Notes: generated by a model from the letters alone, not told the origin. DNA of 46,831 nt from a bacterium (GCA_030647955.1 JAUSIQ010000018.1:1-46831); one strand, 5' to 3'. Positions 15,377 through 23,307 are shown, numbered from the stretch's first letter. Made by a program: numbers and translations.

Positions 15377-15685
15377 TTATGAAAACAAATCTACCCTATC
15401 CATCTCAGCCATAATTGCCGCATACAACAGCTGGTTTTGCTCTTGGAGAGCCTGATATTGAGCCATATTAAAAAGTTCCCAAGCCTGATCAATATCCCCC
15501 GCCACCAAGCATAGTCGCGCTAAACGGCAGGTAAACTCAATTTCCGCTTCAGACGTTTTCGCCAATTTTCTCTCTTCTTGCTTTGTCCATTTTTGGATAA
15601 CTGCTCTATCTCCTGATTGAATAGCTTCGATCATCTCTTGTTCTGACACTTCTTCTTTATTTGACGGTGGTAATTCTTTATTCAT
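15377..15685 (-). CDS. Small helical (TPR-like) protein
   Basis: This 102-aa all-helical protein is not recognised. Its second half (AEIEFTCRLARLCLVAGDID ... AWELFNMAQYQALQEQNQLL) looks like a tetratricopeptide-type helix pair; the first half is very polar. The start codon lies exactly six bases after a TAAAAT box (15692-15697 on the minus strand) with TGC before it, another example of the leaderless arrangement in this window. Cytoplasmic; partners unknown. Confidence 0.65.
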   Translation of the reverse strand: MNKELPPSNKEEVSEQEMIEAIQSGDRAVIQKWTKQEERKLAKTSEAEIEFTCRLARLCLVAGDIDQAWELFNMAQYQALQEQNQLLYAAIMAEMDRVDLFS

Positions 15686-15771
15686 TCTAAAATTTTAGCA
15701 TAACCCGTTTAAACTGAAAAAGATTACTCCACCTCCTTTAAAAATTCTTTCAATTTAATCAATGCCTGTTT

Positions 15772-15954
15772 TTATTTTTTAAAGCTGGCATGAAAGAGCC
15801 CACCGGTGATTAGAAAGGCCGCCCAACTTAACCATTGCGGCACCATCCAACCCGCAATACTAACTTCCCAGCCGAAGATGATCCGCGTCAGATGTACCGC
15901 GGCAATAATCGCAAAGACTATCCCTGTCACCAGCCGATAATTTTTGTTTTTCAT
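15772..15954 (-). CDS. Small two-helix membrane protein
   Basis: This 60-aa protein has a basic start (MKNKNYR), a first membrane helix (about 8-27, VTGIVFAIIAAVHLTRII), a Trp-rich turn (FGWEVSIAGWMVPQWLSW) and a second helix (about 42-56), ending HASFKK. Two-helix proteins of this type recur in reduced genomes; I cannot assign a role. A TAAAAT box eight bases before the ATG suggests a very short leader. Confidence 0.6.
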   Translation of the reverse strand: MKNKNYRLVTGIVFAIIAAVHLTRIIFGWEVSIAGWMVPQWLSWAAFLITGGLFHASFKK

Positions 15955-15986
15955 ATATCTTCATTTTACCACCTCTGGTCTTTAAA

Positions 15987-16010
15987 TAAAAAAACCGAGC
16001 AAAGCTCGGC
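15987..16010 (-). terminator. Intrinsic terminator
   Basis: On the minus strand CCGAGC-TTT-GCTCGG is followed by a run of T residues. It closes the NADAR operon at 16012-17087. Confidence 0.88.
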
Positions 16011-16011
16011 G

Positions 16012-16605
16012 TTACACTCCACACGGACCCCATTGATGTAAATCGCAGAAATGGAGGCAGGCTTCATGGCTCTCCCAAAATTGCGGACAGCCCGCACCAT
16101 TTTTGGCCCGGCCCAGAAATTCTTCTCGAGGCGGAAGGCGAAAATCGGCCGGAACTTTTTCAGGAAGAACACTGTATAAATCTCTATAATCCTGCGCTGT
16201 CCGAGGACGATCAAGAATATCACGATGCTTTACAATGGCCTGCTGGATTTTAATTAATTCGCCTAGCAACTCTTCCCAAAACATCGACCCAATGTCCTCA
16301 TTCCATCGAGCGGAATCTAAGATCGCATCGGGCGAAACCGGATCAGGCTCTTCCGTTCGGCAAAATTCATAGAACATCACACACAGGCTCATTTTCACCT
16401 GCATCGGCATGCTGTTTAGAAAATATGCCGAGAAGCGAGGAGTGTCCTCCACGAAAGCCCAGATTTTATAATCATCCAGAAAGCAACGATCATCCCCCCT
16501 CTGATCACGACTATACCGTAATGCCTCTCGCCGTTCTTTTATGGCCACCAATAATTCATCTCGAGACAATCGCATCAACTTATGCGGTTCGTAAGAGATA
16601 ATCAT
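16012..16605 (-). CDS. Uncharacterised 197-aa protein, Cys/His-rich C-terminus
   Basis: The product is not recognised. It is a soluble, mostly helical protein with a charged first helix (SRDELLVAIKERREALRYSR) and a compact Cys/His cluster at the end (GCPQFWESHEACLHFCDLHQ and GPCG), which could bind a metal. Its Shine-Dalgarno site (GAAGGAG) is formed by the last codons and stop of the upstream NADAR gene, so the two are translationally coupled. A functional link with nucleotide or metabolite repair is therefore plausible but unproven. Confidence 0.65.
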   Translation of the reverse strand: MIISYEPHKLMRLSRDELLVAIKERREALRYSRDQRGDDRCFLDDYKIWAFVEDTPRFSAYFLNSMPMQVKMSLCVMFYEFCRTEEPDPVSPDAILDSARWNEDIGSMFWEELLGELIKIQQAIVKHRDILDRPRTAQDYRDLYSVLPEKVPADFRLPPREEFLGRAKNGAGCPQFWESHEACLHFCDLHQWGPCGV

Positions 16606-16610
16606 CTCGC

Positions 16611-17087
16611 CTACTCCTTCCTGGAATTTCTTAACTCTTCCCTAAGCTTCATCCAAATTTTGCCCATGTGATTTTGGCCATTCCAATCCGGACCACGACC
16701 CCAGAAAGAATCCTTCGGAGAATCCTCAACTATTTCTGCATCTCCGGTAGCCAATAATTTTCCCTGAATGTAGGGATGTTGATCAAGCTTGGACCGAACA
16801 ATGCTTTCCATGATCTTCAGTTTAACTTTCTTCCAATCCGCTCTGATTTTATCCTTAAACTTCTTGGCCAACTGTTTAGCTTCGTGAGGCGAACGGGACA
16901 TTTTGATCAACTCTAAAATTTTCGGCTCTAAAATAAATTTAGAAGCCTGATAGGCATGCTCTACCGTATACCAGTCTATTCCACCCCAAGCAACCCTAAA
17001 CGCCGAAAAATTATCGTAAATCCAATTTTTGTGAGTATAGAAAAGAATTTTCTCTGACTGGCTGTCTCCATGACATCCTGGATTCAT
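16611..17087 (-). CDS. NADAR/YbiA-family N-glycosidase-like protein
   Basis: This 158-aa protein belongs to the NADAR (YbiA/RibX) family, whose characterised members hydrolyse reactive N-glycosidic intermediates of riboflavin synthesis or ADP-ribosyl derivatives. Signatures seen are LFYTHKNWIYDNFSAFRV, the conserved WYTVEHAYQASKF, a basic RADWKKVKLKIM, LLATGDAEIVEDSPKDSFWG and NHMGKIWMKLREEL. Start codons upstream exist, but the ATG at 17087 is seven bases from an AAGGAG site and is preferred. It forms a two-gene operon with the coupled gene at 16012-16605. Confidence 0.9.
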   Translation of the reverse strand: MNPGCHGDSQSEKILFYTHKNWIYDNFSAFRVAWGGIDWYTVEHAYQASKFILEPKILELIKMSRSPHEAKQLAKKFKDKIRADWKKVKLKIMESIVRSKLDQHPYIQGKLLATGDAEIVEDSPKDSFWGRGPDWNGQNHMGKIWMKLREELRNSRKE

Positions 17088-17138
17088 AACCATACTCCTT
17101 ATTTTCAAAGATAGTTAAATATACAATATTTAATACAA

Positions 17139-17474
17139 TTGTCAAACTATTATTTTACTGAGTTGATAGAAAAATGGGTCTTGGGAACTAAAGCAGGTTC
17201 GGACGTTCTCAATCGTCTTTGTCAAAATACCGCTCAAAAGATTTTGCAATTTTTAGGAGAAGCCTCCTACTTCACTTCCTATGTCGACAAAAGCCGAGCA
17301 CATCGCGCGCTTAATACTCTGCCTCGCGTGCGCAAACAACTCGACTCGATTTATAAAGAAATTATCAGTAGTGGCTTGGCGGAAGCCGTGATCGTTCACG
17401 ACAGTTTTGACCGCGTTCTCGGCTACGTGGCCAACATGGCAGAAATCAGCATCGACCAAGCCCTTTTGCAGTAA
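17139..17474 (+). CDS. Small all-helical protein, TTG start
   Basis: This 111-aa protein is not recognised. It reads as a four-helix bundle (LIEKWVLGTKAGSDVLNRLC, QKILQFLGEAS, LPRVRKQLDSIYKEIISSG, MAEISIDQALLQ). The frame begins with TTG at 17139; no ATG lies near. AT-rich boxes just upstream (TACAAT, TTTAAT) could be a promoter shared with the divergent NADAR operon. Its helical, highly charged make-up and small size suggest a structural or regulatory partner protein. Confidence 0.6.
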   Translation: MSNYYFTELIEKWVLGTKAGSDVLNRLCQNTAQKILQFLGEASYFTSYVDKSRAHRALNTLPRVRKQLDSIYKEIISSGLAEAVIVHDSFDRVLGYVANMAEISIDQALLQ

Positions 17475-17497
17475 AACAAAAGCCCCGCTTGGGGCTT
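17473..17497. terminator. Intrinsic terminator between convergent genes
   Basis: AAGCCCC-GCTT-GGGGCTT has a T-rich tail on the minus strand, so it mainly ends the pilin-fusion gene; it also follows directly on the plus-strand gene. Confidence 0.75.
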
Positions 17498-17569
17498 AAC
17501 TTCTACTACTGGTACCATTACCGCCTCTTTCTCTAGATCTCTCTTGATGCATCGTCTATCCACAGTTTC

Positions 17570-18436
17570 TTAAATACTCCAGCACACTGCACCCGCACTC
17601 CAAAATCCATAATGGACAGGAATAGCTCCAACCGGACCATCTAACACGCAAGGGTCACTCCCTTGATCCCAGGACGGATCTGTAAAACCGGGTGAAAAGT
17701 TGCCCTCGGGATGAGTAACTAATTTGTAATCTATGCCGTTGGAAGCATAAGACCAGGCGTGAGGAACACCGGCACAATTAAGAGAGGGGTCTCCAGGAAG
17801 CCGACTGATATATTTTGGAACCAAGCCGGGAATGTAGTCAGTGGCATGCCCCTCGCAATAACGATAAACAGATAGCCCCCCCGTAGGTTCAAAAGTTTTA
17901 GGGTATTCGTCATAATCCGCTCGATACAGCTCCAGGGCCGTCTGCAGAACCCTTAAATCATGGGCCCGGGCCACGTCTCTAGCCTTTAACTGTGTTCGGC
18001 TTAAAGAGAAGACAATCATCGTGCTTAAGATACCGATAATAGCAATCACAATGAGTAGCTCAACGAGAGTAAATCCGGCCGTATATTGCAAGGGTGGAGG
18101 TTGCCCAGAGGAAGATTTGTGTTTATACCATAGAGCCACCAAGAGGATGGCAACAATGCCCAGACTCAGGAAGATTCTTGTCTTATTATCAGAGAAAAAG
18201 TTGGACGAGGCAGGAGCAAAAGCCACATCCCCATTTTCCATCCTAATTAGAACAAATTTTCCATGTTCATTTTTTATAGTCTCTTCAGACAAAACTCTTC
18301 CTTGACTTTTAAGATCTCGAACTTGTCGGGCATTCACTACAGCAGAAGCCAAAGCATCACCGCTAATCAAAAAACTGCTCAATAGCATAAAGAAAAGAAA
18401 GGAACCGGCATATTTACGAACGAAGCTCCGATTCAT
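17570..18436 (-). CDS. Pseudopilin fused behind an exported N-terminal module
   Basis: From the ATG at 18436 the protein has 288 aa. It begins with a signal peptide (about residues 1-32, ending DALASA), an exported stretch of about 50 residues, and a membrane helix (about 87-104, TRIFLSLGIVAILLVALWY). A short basic loop (KHKSSSGQ) follows. Only then comes the prepilin signature AGFTLVELLIVIAIIGI, with Gly121/Phe122 as cleavage site and Glu126 at pilin position 5. A type II secretion-like globular domain follows, with CEGH, NCAG and DPCVL cysteines. The topology keeps the cleavage site on the cytoplasmic side. The N-terminal module has no family I can name. A GTG nine bases upstream is an alternative start. 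Confidence 0.82.
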   Translation of the reverse strand: MNRSFVRKYAGSFLFFMLLSSFLISGDALASAVVNARQVRDLKSQGRVLSEETIKNEHGKFVLIRMENGDVAFAPASSNFFSDNKTRIFLSLGIVAILLVALWYKHKSSSGQPPPLQYTAGFTLVELLIVIAIIGILSTMIVFSLSRTQLKARDVARAHDLRVLQTALELYRADYDEYPKTFEPTGGLSVYRYCEGHATDYIPGLVPKYISRLPGDPSLNCAGVPHAWSYASNGIDYKLVTHPEGNFSPGFTDPSWDQGSDPCVLDGPVGAIPVHYGFWSAGAVCWSI

Positions 18437-18485
18437 TGTATTCACTATACTACACTCTTTATTATATTAAATAGGATATCCTCCT

Positions 18486-18526
18486 CCCCAATCAAAAACT
18501 GCTTTTAGAGCAGTTTTTGATTGGGG
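18486..18526 (-). terminator. Intrinsic terminator of the cold-shock gene
   Basis: A near-perfect 18-bp inverted repeat (arms beginning CCCCAATCAAAAACTGCT, loop about TTTAG) follows the cold-shock gene on the minus strand. Confidence 0.82.
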
Positions 18527-18535
18527 TACAAAAGC

Positions 18536-18739
18536 TTACGAAGCTTTCTGCACATTGACAGCCGCCGGTCCTTTTGGACCACTCAAATCTTCATCAAAGG
18601 TCACCGTGTCGCCTTCTTTTAATTGAGCGAAAGCTCCGCCAGTGCTTGATTCATGGAAGAAAAGGTCCTTCTCGCGTCCTTCGACAGCGATAAAGCCAAA
18701 AGGCTTTCCTTCTACAATCTTTTTAATTGTTCCAGTCAT
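18536..18739 (-). CDS. csp: Cold-shock domain protein
   Basis: This 67-aa protein is a single cold-shock OB-fold that binds single-stranded RNA and DNA. RNP1-like KPFGFIAV and RNP2-like KDLFFHESS are present, followed by LKEGDTVTFDE and GPKGPAAVNV. Length matches the family (65-75 aa). The W/Y-rich RNP1 centre is altered (no K-G-W-F-G at the start, GTIKKIVEGKPFGFI instead), which is common in this lineage as far as I recall. The leader is AT-rich without a clear Shine-Dalgarno site. Confidence 0.95.
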   Translation of the reverse strand: MTGTIKKIVEGKPFGFIAVEGREKDLFFHESSTGGAFAQLKEGDTVTFDEDLSGPKGPAAVNVQKAS

Positions 18740-18863
18740 ATTTTTTGTTTTATTTTATCCGTTCCTATAGAAACCCGACCGCCTCTCTTCTATAAATGCA
18801 TATTACCATTTAATCAACCTCGTGTCTAATGCGCACGAAAATTTCCTGTGCTATAATGAAATC

Positions 18864-19076
18864 ATGACTAGTCGAAAATTACTCAGACTTTTAAGAAGTT
18901 TCTCGATCGCCATCAGTATTATCTTAATCTGGCGCGGGACTTGGTATTTACTTGATCTGGTGGACCAGCACTTTTTTGGAGGAAACCACATTTTCACCGC
19001 CATCGGCGGCATAATCGTCGGCATCCTCATTCTCTACTTCCCCGACCACGACCTCAAAGAACTATCCAAGCTGTAA
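18864..19076 (+). CDS. Two-helix membrane protein (intact copy of a duplicated gene)
   Basis: This 70-aa protein has a basic start (MTSRKLLRLLRSF), a first helix (about 12-30, IAISIILIWRGTWYLLDLV) and a second helix (about 43-60), with PDHDLKELSKL at the end. TATAAT (18852-18857) lies six bases before the ATG, so translation probably starts on a leaderless mRNA; a longer frame upstream overlaps the promoter and is rejected. The first 74 bases recur at 22217-22290 in a decayed copy. The protein type appears common in small-genome bacteria, but its function is unknown. Confidence 0.75.
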   Translation: MTSRKLLRLLRSFSIAISIILIWRGTWYLLDLVDQHFFGGNHIFTAIGGIIVGILILYFPDHDLKELSKL

Positions 19077-19079
19077 AAT

Positions 19080-19099
19080 AAAACCCCGTACGGGGTTTT
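19080..19099. terminator. Bidirectional terminator (left copy)
   Basis: A 20-bp palindrome, AAAACCCCGTACGGGGTTTT, follows the two-helix protein gene. It has a sister at 22344-22363 with the same layout. Confidence 0.85.
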
Positions 19100-19166
19100 A
19101 TGATTCTACAATATCCATGGTTTCGATCTGAAAATCCAGATCATCAAGCAGAAGTAAAAGCTCTAT
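19098..19166 (-). pseudogene. 3-prime remnant of the 119-aa protein gene
   Basis: On the minus strand this stretch reads ELLLLLDDLDFQIETMDIVE plus Ser and stop, matching the C-terminus of the intact gene at 22362-22721 (LLLLNDLDFQIETMDIVES). Homology stops abruptly near 19166, just before the end of the GH57 gene. It is the left, truncated member of a duplicated pair and has no start codon. Confidence 0.85.
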
Positions 19167-19175
19167 GTTTAGCAT

Positions 19176-20669
19176 TTAACTTCCTCGTTGTTCCGGCTGA
19201 CCACCCCGGATTTTTCGATATTGCTCTTTGTATTTCTCTATCACCGCCTCAACTTGATCGTGGGGGATCTCAACCCTCAACAGGTCAATCGCATTAATGG
19301 TGTCGTAAATATCCAAACTGTTTTCCAGCTTATAGATAGCATCTCGCCACAAAATCGCCTTTTCATACTCTCCTTTTTCGGCCGCCTTTTTTTCTAGATC
19401 CCTCATCATACTAATAAACGCCCAGTAAACACCCTCTTCTGCTCCGCCCCGACTAACCGTCCTATCCTTGAAGGGAATTCTTAAGATAGATCTTTGCTCT
19501 TTCATCATCTCACGAATCTTTCCAGTTCTTTGCCAATTAAATGCCGTCGTCACTATTTTTTCATAGTAATCCAGCGCCTTTTCCAATACATCCCTTGAAA
19601 CGTCTGGAACGTGGCGAATAGTATCTAGCAAACGAAAGGCACCAAATTCAATCATCTCCAGACTCCACCAAGGTTTGGCAGAGGCCCACCAAAAATGATC
19701 TGACGACGACGCCATATCCATTTTTTCACGCACTAAATTCCAACGAGGATTATTGCTGTCTAGGTCCTTAACTTCCGCCAGAGCGAGGTCGTACAAATGC
19801 CGTTGCCATAAATGGATAGGATTTTCCGGATCAGCCCATGATAAAAACTGGATACCTTTATCGATATCTTCTTTGCTTGATGCCCAGGTGGACTTGACCG
19901 GCTCGATCTCAACAACGTCGTGATAATAATTTTTGATATCTGAAATTTTAATTAAATCGAAATCCGGAGAGCTGAAAATATTGATGAGCATTTTTTCAAG
20001 ACCCGGCCGATGATGGCCAAACGTTTCTCCATCCATCGCGGTTACTAAATAGCGGCTACTTTTTAGATCCTTGACCATGGCCTCCCTAAGGGTTTCGGGC
20101 GAGCGCACCACGGCACTCATAATCAAATTACTCAGTCGCCGCTCACGAAAGAATACATTAAGCCCCGATCCTTTTATCTCGTATATTTTATTGTAGTCAA
20201 CCTGTCCGGGCATACCGCTACACGCGATCTCATCTAAAATGATCCACTCAAAGCCAAGCGACTTAATAATAGCCGGCAGTTTAGAATCGTACCCCATTTC
20301 CGGCGGAAAAAATCCTCTAATTTTATTTTCTTTGCCTAAAAAGTAAGCCAGCGATTCATTGTTGATTTGGATCTGCCTAATAATTTCTTCCGGCGATAAA
20401 AATGGCAAAAAGGCGTGATATTTGGCAGAACCCGTGAACTCCAGCCTCCCCTCTTTACTCGCTTGGCGCAAAATATCAATCAAATCATGGTACTTATTTT
20501 TATCAAATAACTCCAGGAGTGCTCCGTTGATATTGAAGGTTAATTGCACATGCCGGTGATCGCGAATGCCCTCAAGTATTGGCCGATAGCTTTGGGAGAC
20601 AACTGCGGCTAAAATATCCGGCTGCTGGCCGGCTGGTTGATAGATATGAAGAAAATTAGCCCATTTCAT
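19176..20669 (-). CDS. Glycoside hydrolase family 57 (alpha-amylase/glucanotransferase type)
   Basis: This 497-aa cytoplasmic enzyme has the N-terminal GH57 signature WANFLHIYQPAGQ, the nucleophile region GFFPPEMGYD (Glu about residue 124), and the acid-base region TAMDGETFGHHRPGLEKM (Asp about residue 213), followed by a helical C-terminal domain with Trp-rich SSSDHFWWASAKPWWSLEMI. GH57 enzymes cleave or transfer alpha-glucan chains. It lies 3 bases downstream of glgA on the same strand, which indicates a two-gene alpha-glucan unit: synthase plus remodelling or degrading enzyme. Whether it is an amylase, 4-alpha-glucanotransferase or branching enzyme cannot be told from motifs alone. Confidence 0.92.
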   Translation of the reverse strand: MKWANFLHIYQPAGQQPDILAAVVSQSYRPILEGIRDHRHVQLTFNINGALLELFDKNKYHDLIDILRQASKEGRLEFTGSAKYHAFLPFLSPEEIIRQIQINNESLAYFLGKENKIRGFFPPEMGYDSKLPAIIKSLGFEWIILDEIACSGMPGQVDYNKIYEIKGSGLNVFFRERRLSNLIMSAVVRSPETLREAMVKDLKSSRYLVTAMDGETFGHHRPGLEKMLINIFSSPDFDLIKISDIKNYYHDVVEIEPVKSTWASSKEDIDKGIQFLSWADPENPIHLWQRHLYDLALAEVKDLDSNNPRWNLVREKMDMASSSDHFWWASAKPWWSLEMIEFGAFRLLDTIRHVPDVSRDVLEKALDYYEKIVTTAFNWQRTGKIREMMKEQRSILRIPFKDRTVSRGGAEEGVYWAFISMMRDLEKKAAEKGEYEKAILWRDAIYKLENSLDIYDTINAIDLLRVEIPHDQVEAVIEKYKEQYRKIRGGQPEQRGS

Positions 20670-20672
20670 AAT

Positions 20673-22178
20673 TTAGATTGCTTTTCTGGCATGAAACTCA
20701 ATCGTCCGATCAAGTATTTTTGCATATTCACGCGCGGAGTTATCCCATGAAAAATCTTTCTTCATCGCTCGTTCTTGTATTTTTCTCCAGATGGCCTTAC
20801 GTTTGTTTACTTCCATCGCTCGAATAATGGTTCCAAATAAGGCATAATTGTCATAGTTTTCAAAAACGAATCCGTCTCCGGTGTTCTTTTGTAAATCAAA
20901 ATCTTCAACACTATCGGCTAAACCGCCTGTTTTCCTCACGATCGGTACTGCTCCGTAGCGCATTGCTTCCATTTGAGTCAGGCCACAGGGCTCATATTTA
21001 GAAGGGATGAGCATGGCATCGGCACCACCGTAAACCAGCCTCGGCAAAATAGAGTCGTACGATAAATGAATGCCAAGCTTTTTTGGATAACGCCGCCTAA
21101 GTTCTTCGAAAAAATTAATATACTTACCCTCGCCGGTACCGATAACAACCATCTGGATATTAAAATTATTAAGCAAAGAATCGCCGCAGGCCATAAGCAT
21201 ATCGAACCCTTTTTGATCAGCAAGGCGAGAAACAATGCCGACCAAGAAGGCTTGTTCGTCTTCGGGCAAATTAAACTTTCTTTGTAGAATCGCTTTATTC
21301 TTATCACGTTCTGTCAACGTTTTATGACTGAAATTAAAGTTTAAATTATTGTCGGTGGCTGGATTCCATTCGTCATAATCAACCCCGTTTAAAATGCCAT
21401 ACAATATCCCGCGCCGTTCTGCCAAAAGATCGTGTAATAGCTCGCCGAACTCAGGTGTAGTGATTTCTTGGGCATAGGTAGGCGAGACCGTGTTAACAAC
21501 ATCGGCATACATCACTCCCCGTCGCATAAAATTTAATTTAAGGAGTTTAGGATCGTATATGGACGGAATTTCCGCCTGACCAGCATCATAATCCATCTCT
21601 GTTGCAAAGTGGTGGTCAAAGGAACCTTGAAACGCGAGATTATGAATAGAAAATAAAACGGCTATATTTTTCAATCCCGCATCGTTTTTATAGTGCGTGT
21701 GCATATAGTTGGGAATCAGGCCCGTCTGCCAATCGGAGGCGACGATTACGTCCGGCTTCCACTCTGAATTTTTAATAAATTCGAGGGCTCCACGGCATAA
21801 AAGGGCCCAACGGACACTATCATCACTATAGCCGTAAATATTAGCCCGCTTTTCGTAATACTCCTCATTTTCGAGAAAATAAGTAGGGGCCGGGGCATCT
21901 TTATCAGTGGCATTGAACAATTTTACATTACAAATAAGCGGCTCGTGCTCCCCGCCCGCAGGAACTTTTAGTCCCTCCATCACAGTTTCTAAATTAAATT
22001 TTTCTTGATCGACGGAAAGATAGCGAGGAATCATTACACGGGCATCGTGACCAAGACGCCGCAGTGAGCGCGGTAAAGAAAACATCACTTCTCCCAGCCC
22101 CCCTACTTTAGCAAACGGGCCAGCCTCCGAAGCCACAAATAGAATTTTGAGATTATTTTTTTCCAAGAAAGTTTTCAC
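20673..22178 (-). CDS. glgA: Glycogen/starch synthase, GT5
   Basis: This 501-aa enzyme has the GT5 ADP-glucose-binding motif KVGGLGEVMFSLPRSLRRLG near residue 25, DVIVASDWQTGLIP near 145, and the C-terminal GT-B motifs VGIVSRLADQKGFDML and SKYEPCGLTQMEAMRYG with the catalytic Glu pair. It elongates alpha-1,4-glucan from ADP- or UDP-glucose. The start is GTG at 22178, exactly six bases after TATAAT (22185-22190, minus strand), so the operon glgA-GH57 probably makes leaderless mRNA. No glgC or branching enzyme is in the window. The pair lies between degraded duplicates, which suggests insertion at this place. Confidence 0.95.
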   Translation of the reverse strand: MKTFLEKNNLKILFVASEAGPFAKVGGLGEVMFSLPRSLRRLGHDARVMIPRYLSVDQEKFNLETVMEGLKVPAGGEHEPLICNVKLFNATDKDAPAPTYFLENEEYYEKRANIYGYSDDSVRWALLCRGALEFIKNSEWKPDVIVASDWQTGLIPNYMHTHYKNDAGLKNIAVLFSIHNLAFQGSFDHHFATEMDYDAGQAEIPSIYDPKLLKLNFMRRGVMYADVVNTVSPTYAQEITTPEFGELLHDLLAERRGILYGILNGVDYDEWNPATDNNLNFNFSHKTLTERDKNKAILQRKFNLPEDEQAFLVGIVSRLADQKGFDMLMACGDSLLNNFNIQMVVIGTGEGKYINFFEELRRRYPKKLGIHLSYDSILPRLVYGGADAMLIPSKYEPCGLTQMEAMRYGAVPIVRKTGGLADSVEDFDLQKNTGDGFVFENYDNYALFGTIIRAMEVNKRKAIWRKIQERAMKKDFSWDNSAREYAKILDRTIEFHARKAI

Positions 22179-22216
22179 AGCATCATTATATCAATAATTA
22201 CTGCCTGTCTGCAACT

Positions 22217-22310
22217 ATGACTAGTCGAAAATTACTCGGACTTTTAAGAAGTTTCTCGATAGCCATCAGTATTATCTTAATCTGGCGCGGTACTACCATT
22301 CTCTAATCCG
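22217..22310 (+). pseudogene. Decayed second copy of the two-helix membrane protein gene
   Basis: Bases 22217-22290 match 18864-18937 at all but a few positions, beginning exactly at the ATG. The -10 box is missing, the frame breaks after the first helix, and only a short word (CATTCTCTA) from the 3-prime part remains before a stop. It is the right-hand relic of the pair whose left copy is intact. Confidence 0.88.
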
Positions 22311-22343
22311 CATACTTTAAGTATGACAAAAATTGGGCAAAAC

Positions 22344-22363
22344 AAAACCCCATATGGGGTTTT
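22344..22363. terminator. Bidirectional terminator (right copy)
   Basis: AAAACCCCATATGGGGTTTT is the sister of the hairpin at 19080-19099. The stop codon of the minus-strand gene at 22362 lies in its right arm. Confidence 0.85.
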
Positions 22364-22721
22364 ACGATTCTACAATATCCATGGTTTCGATTTGAAAATC
22401 TAAATCATTAAGCAGAAGCAACAGCTCTACAGTATTCTGAATCATTAGTCCAAAACTGCGACGACTAAATCTCTTCAGGGATCCTTCCTTTTTTATATAT
22501 ACCGAGGCCTGTATCTCGACCATGTGGCCAAGAGAGGACTTTTTGCCCTCCATAAGAGATTTGCGGTCTTCGCTCTTACATAAATCAAACCACCTATTAT
22601 CACACACCATGCCTCCCGGCGTACACCGCGGATTACTCCATGGGGTTGGCGGATAAAACTTCTGAATCTTTTCAAATATCTCTAAAGCCTTGGGACTAAG
22701 CTTCTCGCAATCGGTGGCCAT
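22362..22721 (-). CDS. Uncharacterised 119-aa Cys-containing protein (intact copy)
   Basis: This soluble protein is not recognised. Its N-terminal half has three cysteines in PRCTPGGMVCDNRWFDLCK (about residues 32-50) that could bind metal or form disulfides; the C-terminal half is a strand-helix unit ending LLLLNDLDFQIETMDIVES. A strong AGGAGAG site lies eight bases upstream of the ATG. The last 22 codons are repeated at 19098-19166. Gene order with the two-helix protein and the shared terminator is conserved in both copies of the duplication. Confidence 0.7.
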   Translation of the reverse strand: MATDCEKLSPKALEIFEKIQKFYPPTPWSNPRCTPGGMVCDNRWFDLCKSEDRKSLMEGKKSSLGHMVEIQASVYIKKEGSLKRFSRRSFGLMIQNTVELLLLLNDLDFQIETMDIVES

Positions 22722-22818
22722 TTTACTCTCCTAATTAAAACACAGCTGATGACATCATATTGTTTTTATGATAATTTGTCAATATTTACTATTATGAATA
22801 TATTTGTATAATAATCCA

Positions 22819-23307
22819 ATGGATAAAATCTATACCAAAAAAGGTGACCGGGGTTTTACTGCCGATTACTCCGGACGACGAATTCCCAAAGACCATATCC
22901 TAGTTATTACCGGTGGCAAAATTGATACCCTGCAGTCCGCTATCGACTTGGCGATACTCAAGAGCGCTAAGAAACATAAACTTTTCTTAGGGTGGATCCA
23001 GAGAAAACTTTGGCAAACCGCCGGAGAAATTTCCTGCGCAGATGAAACGTGCATTATCGACCCCATCACCGCCGAAGATATTAATAGACTAGAAAAATAC
23101 ATTGACTCCCTAGGTAAGCCTCCGCAAAAGTTTATTCGTTTCGATACCGAAAAAGCAATTATCTACAACGAAGCGCGTATTCGCTGCCGAGAGCTTGAGA
23201 CATTTTTAGTGAAGCTTTTGCGCGCCAAAAAAGTCCGACCCCTCGCCTACCAATGGCTCAACCGCCTCTCTAGTCTTTTCTTCATGCTTAGTTATGCACA
23301 AAGATAG
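22819..23307 (+). CDS. PduO-type cobalamin adenosyltransferase family protein (divergent)
   Basis: From the ATG at 22819, which lies six bases after TATAAT (22807-22812), the protein has 162 aa. It matches the PduO/MMAB fold at the start (KIYTKKGDRGFTADYSGRR, then KIDTLQSAIDLA) and the end (YQWLNRLSSLFFMLSYAQR). Between them the usual FILPGG loop reads FIRFDT, and the ATP/cobalamin residues around it are changed (IIYNEARIRCRELE). Classical members transfer adenosyl from ATP to cob(I)alamin. This one may be an altered nucleotide-binding paralogue; no other B12 gene is in the window. Confidence 0.82.
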   Translation: MDKIYTKKGDRGFTADYSGRRIPKDHILVITGGKIDTLQSAIDLAILKSAKKHKLFLGWIQRKLWQTAGEISCADETCIIDPITAEDINRLEKYIDSLGKPPQKFIRFDTEKAIIYNEARIRCRELETFLVKLLRAKKVRPLAYQWLNRLSSLFFMLSYAQR

